Assembly (NCBI GenBank): GCA_900757715.1
Contig: CAAEOZ010000053.1
Location: 1-19,819, forward strand
Direction: 5' to 3'
DNA from: an uncultured Veillonella sp.
GTDB taxonomy: Bacteria; Bacillota; Negativicutes; Veillonellales; Veillonellaceae
Length of the DNA stretch: 19,819 bases
The notes beneath the pieces are model-generated. The model saw nothing but the letters and a program-made list of their open reading frames with translations. It made no database searches and was not told the origin of the DNA. The position numbers were made by a program, and so were the translations under genes. Numbering within the stretch: the stretch's first letter is position 1; every line of letters starts with the position of its first letter. This document shows positions 14,688 to 19,819 of the stretch, piece by piece.

Positions 14688-15305
14688 TTATTTATATAAG
14701 CCTATAATAGCCGCTTCTTTAGCATCTAGATCTTTTTCAATAGCCTGCATCTTAGCTGACACATCAGACACAAAGTTTTCATCCTTAATACCAGATAGAT
14801 TAATTCTTACATTTAAGAATGCTGCTTTCACGGCGGCACGAGCATTAATGGCTGCAATAATACCATCTGTTATTAGATTTTGGTTACCTTTTTGAGATGC
14901 TAATTCAGCTAAATCAAATATTTGATATGCTAATTCACCAATTTCAAAGGGTACCATGGCAGCATCTTTATAAGCTTGCTGAATCGCCGCTGTACGTTCA
15001 GCCTTCTCTTCATCTGTATTCTTTGGCAATCCTAATGCGTTCATAAAGATATTAAATACATCCGCATCAGCTTGAGATAATTCAAGCATGCGCTCGCGAA
15101 TCGCTTGTGCTTTAACTTGAAGCTCTTCCATTTCAGTCTGAACCGCTTCATAGCCTTTTTTACCAAATGTAAGGTTTGCCACCATTTCTGCTAAAGCCGC
15201 TCCCGTCGCGGCAGTCAATGCCGCAATAGCACCACCACCTGGCGTTGGCTCTTTAGATGCAGTAGCAGCCACAAAATCTATCACTCGTTGTTCTACTAAT
15301 TTCAT
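14688..15305 (-). CDS. fchA: Cyclodeaminase/cyclohydrolase family protein (FchA type)
   Basis: A 205-aa protein of the formiminotransferase-cyclodeaminase C-terminal family. It would convert 5,10-methenyl-THF and 10-formyl-THF into each other (cyclohydrolase), or deaminate formimino-THF. Seen: the hallmark KEPTPGGGAIAALTAATGAALAEMV stretch near residues 18-42, then NLTFGKKGY, and a mostly helical remainder, all typical for the family and at the usual length of about 200-210. GAGG lies seven bases before the ATG. It is 159 bases downstream of fhs, whose product makes 10-formyl-THF, so the cyclohydrolase role is the better guess; no hutI or ftcD partner is near. Expression must pass through the hairpin at 15322-15355. 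Confidence 0.9.
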   Translation of the reverse strand: MKLVEQRVIDFVAATASKEPTPGGGAIAALTAATGAALAEMVANLTFGKKGYEAVQTEMEELQVKAQAIRERMLELSQADADVFNIFMNALGLPKNTDEEKAERTAAIQQAYKDAAMVPFEIGELAYQIFDLAELASQKGNQNLITDGIIAAINARAAVKAAFLNVRINLSGIKDENFVSDVSAKMQAIEKDLDAKEAAIIGLYK

Positions 15306-15321
15306 AACAAGGCCTCATGTA

Positions 15322-15355
15322 AAAGCGATAACAAGATATGTCTTGTTATCGCTTT
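15322..15355 (-). terminator. Hairpin between fhs and fchA (terminator or leader attenuator)
   Basis: A perfect 15-bp stem (AAAGCGATAACAAGA / TCTTGTTATCGCTTT) with a four-base loop, followed by only four T residues. It ends 16 bases before the fchA start codon. The left arm segment ATAACAAG can also pair with CTTGTTAT that overlaps the fchA ATG (15311-15304). Confidence 0.8.
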
Positions 15356-15406
15356 GTAATTACTATAAAAATCTACAAATATTGAACACAATAAAAAATA
15401 TAACTA

Positions 15407-15415
15407 ATTATAGCA
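15407..15415 (-). promoter_or_regulatory. Extended -10 promoter candidate for fchA
   Basis: TGCTATAAT on the minus strand, about 50 bases after the fhs stop and 100 before fchA. If it is used, the transcript starts near 15400 and immediately carries the leader hairpin. Confidence 0.5.
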
Positions 15416-15464
15416 GACACTATAAATCTCCAGTTAAGAAACGTTCTACTATAAACAATATCTA

Positions 15465-17135
15465 TTAAAATAAACCTTTAATTGTGCCGTCTGCTTCAAT
15501 ATCCATATTAAGAGCAGCAGGGCGTTTAGGAAGGCCTGGCATTACCATTACATCACCTGTACGACAAACAATAAAGCCTGCCCCATTGGCAACACGAATA
15601 TCGGATACAGTAATAGTGAATCCTGTTGGAGCCCCTAATAATGCTGGATTATCAGATAAGGAATATTGCGTTTTCGCCATACATACAGGCAAACGATCCA
15701 GTCCCCAATCTGCTAATTGTTTAATTTGCTTTTTGGCTTTGTCCGTAAAGATAACTCCATCGCCACCATAAATAGTTTTAACGATTTTATTAACTTTATC
15801 CTCTAAACTATCTTCCAAATCATATACGAATTTAGGTACTGGCTTAGGACCTTCAAGTAACTCTACGACTTTTTTTGCCATATCAGTGCCGCCTTCGCCG
15901 CCCTTTTCCCAACATTCATTAAGTTCTACAGGCACGCCAAACTCATCACACAAGCGAGTCAACTCTGCAACTTCTGCGTCAGTATCGCTAGCAAATTTAT
16001 TGATTGCCACTAATACAGGCACATTAAAGTAACGCATGTTTTCAATGGCTTTTTGCAAATTGCTGAACCCCTTTGTAACGGCTTCAACATTTTCTGCATT
16101 AAGTTCTTGCTTTGGTACACCACCATGCATTTTAAGAGCTCGTAACGTGGCAACGATAACGATTGTATCAGGGAAAATATTACCATAGCGGCATTTGATG
16201 TCAAGGAACTTTTCAGCACCCAAATCCGCACCAAATCCGGCTTCAGTAACTACGATATCACCAAGTTTAAGCCCTAGTTTTGTAGCTACAATGGAGTTAC
16301 ATCCATGAGCTATATTCGCAAATGGACCACCGTGAACAATAGCTGGTGTATGTTCCAATGTTTGTACAAGATTCGGCTTGATAGCATCCTTCATAAGGAG
16401 AGCCATCGCACCTTGGCATCCAAGTTGATGAACATAAACAGGATCACCTGCTAAGTTACAACCAATAACGATGCGACCAAAACGTTCTTTCAAATCTTCT
16501 AAATCCTTAGCTAAGCAAAGAATGGCCATAATTTCAGAAGCTACAGTAATCATAAAATGATCTTCCCGAGGGAAACCACATACTTTACCACCGAGTGCAA
16601 CTGTCACATTGCGAAGAGCACGGTCATTCATATCCAAAACACGAGTCCAAGATAGTTGACGCAAGTCAATTTGCAATTCATTACCTTGATGGATGTGATT
16701 ATCGATCATAGCGGATAATAAATTGTTAGCCGCTGTAATAGCGTGCATATCACCTGTAAAGTGAAGATTGATATCATCCATTGGCACAACTTGAGCATAA
16801 CCGCCACCTGCCGCACCACCCTTAATACCAAATACAGGCCCTAATGATGGCTCACGCAATGTAGCGATAGCATTTTTACCGATTTTTTGTAAGCCTTGTA
16901 CAAGGCCGATGCTCGTTGTAGACTTACCTTCCCCTGCCGGTGTTGGCGTAATTGCTGTAACAAGAACCAATTTGCCATCTGGCTTAGATTCTAAACGACG
17001 AATGGCATCAAAGGAAATTTTCGCTTTATAATGACCATATTGTTCAATATCATCAGGTGTTAAACCACATTTATCGGCAATAACCTGAATCTTCTCCATT
17101 TTATTCTGTTGGGCAATCTCAATATCGCTTAACAT
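15465..17135 (-). CDS. fhs: Formate--tetrahydrofolate ligase
   Basis: Makes 10-formyl-THF from formate, THF and ATP in the cytosol; feeds purine synthesis and one-carbon metabolism. The 556-aa length is standard. Seen: the P-loop TPTPAGEGKST (63-73), the REPSLGPVFGIKGGAAGGGYAQV region split around residues 95-117, the formyl-phosphate/folate region with EAGFGADLGAEKF, and the C-terminal MVMPGLPKRPAALN. GAGGAGG lies four bases before the ATG. The leader of about 115 bases contains a tandem heptad repeat. Its neighbour fchA carries the next step, so the two form a one-carbon module even if each may have its own promoter. Confidence 0.98.
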   Translation of the reverse strand: MLSDIEIAQQNKMEKIQVIADKCGLTPDDIEQYGHYKAKISFDAIRRLESKPDGKLVLVTAITPTPAGEGKSTTSIGLVQGLQKIGKNAIATLREPSLGPVFGIKGGAAGGGYAQVVPMDDINLHFTGDMHAITAANNLLSAMIDNHIHQGNELQIDLRQLSWTRVLDMNDRALRNVTVALGGKVCGFPREDHFMITVASEIMAILCLAKDLEDLKERFGRIVIGCNLAGDPVYVHQLGCQGAMALLMKDAIKPNLVQTLEHTPAIVHGGPFANIAHGCNSIVATKLGLKLGDIVVTEAGFGADLGAEKFLDIKCRYGNIFPDTIVIVATLRALKMHGGVPKQELNAENVEAVTKGFSNLQKAIENMRYFNVPVLVAINKFASDTDAEVAELTRLCDEFGVPVELNECWEKGGEGGTDMAKKVVELLEGPKPVPKFVYDLEDSLEDKVNKIVKTIYGGDGVIFTDKAKKQIKQLADWGLDRLPVCMAKTQYSLSDNPALLGAPTGFTITVSDIRVANGAGFIVCRTGDVMVMPGLPKRPAALNMDIEADGTIKGLF

Positions 17136-17185
17136 AAAGCCTCCTCGGCACTATGGCCACTGTAAAATATATAACAACTAAAAAC

Positions 17186-17218
17186 TAATATGTAATATGT
17201 AATATGTAATATGTAATG
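17186..17218. repeat. Heptad tandem repeat in the fhs leader
   Basis: Four exact head-to-tail copies of TAATATG (17186-17213) and a truncated fifth (TAATG). It lies between the fhs promoter and start codon, in the predicted untranslated leader, about 50 bases before the ATG. Confidence 0.95.
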
Positions 17219-17220
17219 TC

Positions 17221-17252
17221 TACTGTAGATGTATATTTGTTCAACTACAGTA
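17221..17252 (-). repeat. Inverted repeat at the fhs transcription start region
   Basis: TACTGTAG and CTACAGTA, exact 8-base inverted arms around a 16-base loop. They lie just downstream of the -10 box and would form a hairpin at the 5' end of the fhs mRNA, or serve as an operator. Confidence 0.6.
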
Positions 17253-17256
17253 ATCT

Positions 17257-17285
17257 ATTATATATGAAAGTGGTACGTATGTCTA
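17257..17285 (-). promoter_or_regulatory. Promoter of fhs
   Basis: Minus strand: TAGACA (17285-17280, one base off TTGACA), 17-base spacer, perfect TATAAT (17262-17257). It gives a leader of about 115 bases that holds the inverted repeat and the heptad repeat. Confidence 0.75.
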
Positions 17286-17350
17286 ATACTAATCATTAAC
17301 AATTTCAGTAATATAACTAATAAATTCTTCCATGGACTATATAACCAAGT

Positions 17351-17395
17351 ATAAATAAATACCTAGTGTTGTCAATACACTAGGCATTTATTTAT
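17351..17395 (-). terminator. Intrinsic terminator after the SLC13-type carrier
   Basis: A 19-bp stem (ATAAATAAATACCTAGTGT paired with ACACTAGGCATTTATTTAT, one G-U in the minus-strand RNA) and a seven-base loop, 15 bases past the stop codon. Confidence 0.85.
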
Positions 17396-17409
17396 AGTCT
17401 TAGAATAGT

Positions 17410-18678
17410 TTAAAACGGGAATAAGATTGGTAATAATAGAAGTGCCACTATACTAGATACAACGATGAGCGGCAAACCAGCTTTCACATAATCCATGAAG
17501 CTATAACCAGCTATATTATATACCATAGTATTAGCAGGCATACCAATTGGTGTAGCATATGCTAAGGAACTCGCTATTACAATAGCTGCAAGCACTGCTT
17601 TTGGATCAAAGCCAAGTTGAGCCGCTAGACTAAGACCAATAGGAACTAACAATGCGCAGGTAGCCGTATTAGACATAAAGTTTGTCATAAATACACCAAG
17701 CACAAAGATTACTACTAGCACAACAATTGGAGATGGACTAGCACCAAGGCTATTCACGATAATATCTGCAATTACAGAACCAGTACCTGTTTTAACCATT
17801 GCGTCCCCAAGGGCCATAGAGCCAGCGAAGAGCATAATTGTTTTCATATCGATAGATCTAACAGCCGCACTTTCACTAATAACATTAGTAGCAACTAATA
17901 CAAGAGCACCTACCCAAGCACTTACATAGAGTTTTACACCTAATTGTTTTTCAAAAATCATGGCACCAACGGTCAAAATCAATACAAGTGCTGAAGTCCA
18001 TTTTTTCCAAGATGGTACATGACTATAATCATCATTACCTTCAAAGGCACCATCGGGTTGATGACTTGGAGCATCTGGCAAGAAACATTTGCCAATAGTA
18101 GCATAAAATATGGTACCTACGATAAGAATTGGTAGACCTACTAAACCATAGTCAAAGAAACCAAAGGAACCTAATCCAGCTTGTTGTAAGCCTGCTTGAG
18201 CAATCATATTACCAGGAGCACCGATAAGGGAAATATTACCACCCATAGCTGCAGCAAATACGAGGGGCATCAATAATTTAGTTTGTTTAAAGCCACTCTT
18301 TTTACAAATACCAATAATTACAGGAATCAGTACAGCAGCCGTACCAGTATTAGATAAGAAACCAGATAAAACACCTGTAATCATCATAACTGCAACGAGC
18401 AAAGATGTTTCAGTTTTAGCAAACTTATGAACTACATTACCTACACCTACTGCTACACCTGTTGCAAAGAATGCTTCACCAATAACAAACATGCCCATAA
18501 ATAGTAAGACGTTGGGATCCACAAAACCGGCGAACGCTTCTTTAGCGGATAATACACCACTTAAGTGCAGGCCTACCGCCACAACCATAGCGGTAATAGA
18601 CAATGGGATTTTCTCCCATGCAAACATGACGATGGCAAATACCAAGAAGCCAAGAGTTATCATTACACTCGTATCCAT
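17410..18678 (-). CDS. SLC13/DASS-type anion permease, probably dicarboxylate
   Basis: A 422-aa inner-membrane carrier of the ion transporter superfamily with about 10-12 hydrophobic helices in two inverted repeats. Each repeat carries the DASS SNT signature: FLSNTGTAAVLIPV (S109-T111) and FMSNTATCALLVPI (S336-T338). SNT motifs bind substrate carboxylates and Na+ in this family. A long hydrophilic loop (about 201-226) separates the halves. It follows ttdB by 103 bases, so uptake of tartrate, malate or fumarate for the hydratase is the likely job; exchange against succinate is possible. GGGAGG precedes the ATG. A terminator-like hairpin between it and ttdB probably lowers its expression relative to ttdAB. 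NhaD/ArsB-like function cannot be fully excluded. Confidence 0.88.
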   Translation of the reverse strand: MDTSVMITLGFLVFAIVMFAWEKIPLSITAMVVAVGLHLSGVLSAKEAFAGFVDPNVLLFMGMFVIGEAFFATGVAVGVGNVVHKFAKTETSLLVAVMMITGVLSGFLSNTGTAAVLIPVIIGICKKSGFKQTKLLMPLVFAAAMGGNISLIGAPGNMIAQAGLQQAGLGSFGFFDYGLVGLPILIVGTIFYATIGKCFLPDAPSHQPDGAFEGNDDYSHVPSWKKWTSALVLILTVGAMIFEKQLGVKLYVSAWVGALVLVATNVISESAAVRSIDMKTIMLFAGSMALGDAMVKTGTGSVIADIIVNSLGASPSPIVVLVVIFVLGVFMTNFMSNTATCALLVPIGLSLAAQLGFDPKAVLAAIVIASSLAYATPIGMPANTMVYNIAGYSFMDYVKAGLPLIVVSSIVALLLLPILFPF

Positions 18679-18719
18679 ACATACCTCCCAATACGTGTAA
18701 TATCCCTAAAAAAGGGTAC

Positions 18720-18757
18720 AAAAAAGGAGGATTGTACAAAATCCGTATAATCCCCCT
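18720..18757 (-). terminator. Terminator or attenuator between ttdB and the carrier gene
   Basis: In minus-strand RNA AGGGGGAUUAUAC pairs with GUACAAUCCUCCU (13 positions, one G-U, one A-C mismatch) around a seven-base loop, then six U. It ends 41 bases before the carrier start codon. No clear promoter lies between, so partial readthrough is expected. Confidence 0.8.
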
Positions 18758-18781
18758 ATTAAGTTAATCTTCACAATAAGA

Positions 18782-19393
18782 TTATTTAATGAAGTTTACA
18801 TGTTTATATATGTCTTCTAACACTTCTTCTTTCTTCGCATTGTATTCTACTTTTTTATTTTCAAAGTAGTTATTACCTTCCGCATCGATGGATACGATAA
18901 GAGGTCCAAACTCTTTAACCTTAAAAGTCCATAAAGTTTCACACATACCCAATTCGCGCCAATTAGCAGACTCTACCTTTTCAACTTCTGTAGCAGCAAG
19001 AACTGCGTTCCCCGCTGGGAATACACAATGTAGTGCACCAAAGTCTTTACATGCACGCGCTGTGTCTAATCCCATCCCGCCTTTACCAACAATAAGGCGT
19101 ACACCTGTTTTTTTCACAAACTCGTACTCAAATTTTTCCATTCGCATAGATGTAGTAGGTCCTACAGACACAACTTCAAACTCATTATCGCTTATAGTAC
19201 GAATAATTGGTCCTGCATGGAGTATAGCACCATCTTTAATGTCAACTGGTAACGTTTGACCTTCTTCCACCACCCTGCGATGCCCCATATCTCTAGTAGT
19301 AGTAATATACCCAGTTAAATAAATCACATCGCCTGGCTTAATTTCTTCTAGATCAGATTTTTGAATAGGTGTAGTTAATATTTTCTTAGCCAT
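18782..19393 (-). CDS. ttdB: L(+)-tartrate dehydratase / class I fumarase beta subunit
   Basis: Beta subunit of an oxygen-sensitive 4Fe-4S hydro-lyase; with the alpha subunit it dehydrates L-tartrate to oxaloacetate, or interconverts fumarate and malate. The 203-aa sequence matches the E. coli TtdB pattern from end to end: KKILTTPI start, GDVIYLTG (21-28), HAGPI (59-63), GPTTSMRMEKFE (78-89), GKGGMG (103-108), FPAGNAVLAATEVE, VKEFGPLIVSID, and a HVNFIK end. Its ATG shares one base with the ttdA stop (TAATG), so the subunits are translationally coupled. Two-subunit fumarases look very similar, and a Veillonella needs fumarase to make succinate and propionate, so that role is a real alternative. 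Confidence 0.9.
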   Translation of the reverse strand: MAKKILTTPIQKSDLEEIKPGDVIYLTGYITTTRDMGHRRVVEEGQTLPVDIKDGAILHAGPIIRTISDNEFEVVSVGPTTSMRMEKFEYEFVKKTGVRLIVGKGGMGLDTARACKDFGALHCVFPAGNAVLAATEVEKVESANWRELGMCETLWTFKVKEFGPLIVSIDAEGNNYFENKKVEYNAKKEEVLEDIYKHVNFIK

Positions 19394-19819
19394 TATAGTG
19401 TCACTCCTTTATGAGATTTAACTGTGCAATTACCATCTTTATCAAATACTAGATTGCCTCGACGATGATTCCAACAACCTACGCTGACAGCACAAGAAAT
19501 AACAGATGGATGACGTGTACCATGTTCAATATTCACACCTAAAACAGTTTTATCCCCACCCATACCTTGAGGGCCAATACCAATTTTATTAATTCCATCT
19601 TCTAATAATTGTTCCATATAAGCAGCTTTTTCGTTAGGTGCTTTTGAAGATACAGGACGCATTAATGCCTTTTTAGATAAACCAGCCGCAGTATCAATAG
19701 TAGTAGCAATCCCTACACCCACTAAAAGTGGAGGACACGCATTTAAACCATAGCTCGTCATCAAGTCGAGAACAAACTTAGCAACACCTTCATAACCTTC
19801 GCCTGGCATTAATGTTTTA
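19393..19819 (-). CDS. ttdA: L(+)-tartrate dehydratase / class I fumarase alpha subunit (C-terminal part)
   Basis: About the last 141 residues of the alpha (catalytic, Fe-S) subunit; the reading frame stays open to the window edge, with codons for Lys-Thr-Leu before MPGEGYEG, so the Met at 19809 is internal. Seen: the PGEGYEGVAKFV stretch, CPPLLVGVGI, KKALMRP, GIGPQGMGGDKTVLGVNIE, and the C-terminal SCAVSVGCWNHRRG. The Cys residues in these segments include probable cluster ligands. The full protein should be about 280-300 aa. It overlaps ttdB by one base. Confidence 0.9.
   Translation of the reverse strand, partial: KTLMPGEGYEGVAKFVLDLMTSYGLNACPPLLVGVGIATTIDTAAGLSKKALMRPVSSKAPNEKAAYMEQLLEDGINKIGIGPQGMGGDKTVLGVNIEHGTRHPSVISCAVSVGCWNHRRGNLVFDKDGNCTVKSHKGVTL

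Noticed and set aside
16010..16234. Extra minus-strand reading frames inside fhs and moaA
   Set aside because: They overlap conserved coding sequence in another frame and have no independent support.

Overview
The window looks like ordinary chromosome from a low-GC Negativicute, most likely a Veillonella. This is inferred from gene content, not from a database search: a two-subunit tartrate/fumarate hydratase next to a dicarboxylate-type carrier, formate-THF ligase beside a FchA-type cyclodeaminase, a DUF3793 protein, and many good sigma-A promoters with AGGAGG-type ribosome sites. Every supported gene (sixteen protein genes with at least part of their product in the window, one tRNA, and one edge start codon) is on the minus strand, so transcription runs from high to low coordinates.

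Reading in the direction of transcription: 19819-17410 carries the end of ttdA, then ttdB and an SLC13-type carrier. 17135-14688 carries the one-carbon pair fhs and fchA, linked by a striking leader hairpin. 14514-13186 is a xanthine/uracil-family permease with a PurBox-like operator inside its promoter. 12970-11234 is a tight MOSC, moaA, unknown 100-aa operon. It is followed by tRNA-Lys(CTT), a cytosolic DyP peroxidase, threonine synthase, an EamA transporter, a solitary OLD-type ATPase/TOPRIM nuclease, MscL with a zinc-ribbon tail, a D-2-hydroxyacid dehydrogenase, glutaminyl-tRNA synthetase, a secreted protein of unknown function, and a DUF3793 gene under a strong promoter with a Fur-box-like site. 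A further gene starts at the left edge.

Most genes are single transcription units closed by a clear intrinsic terminator; thirteen hairpins were found. Several start codons were moved downstream of the longest reading frame because a good Shine-Dalgarno sequence decides the start (glnS uses TTG). No intergenic stretch exceeds 300 bases. There is no IS element, phage, CRISPR array or obvious island.

The window is mostly housekeeping. The points most worth checking are the exact C2H2 zinc-finger spacing inside the OLD-type nuclease, the hairpin and duplicated arm that overlap the fchA start, the heptad tandem repeat in the fhs leader, and the PurBox pair near the permease. I do not see a convincing new multi-gene system.
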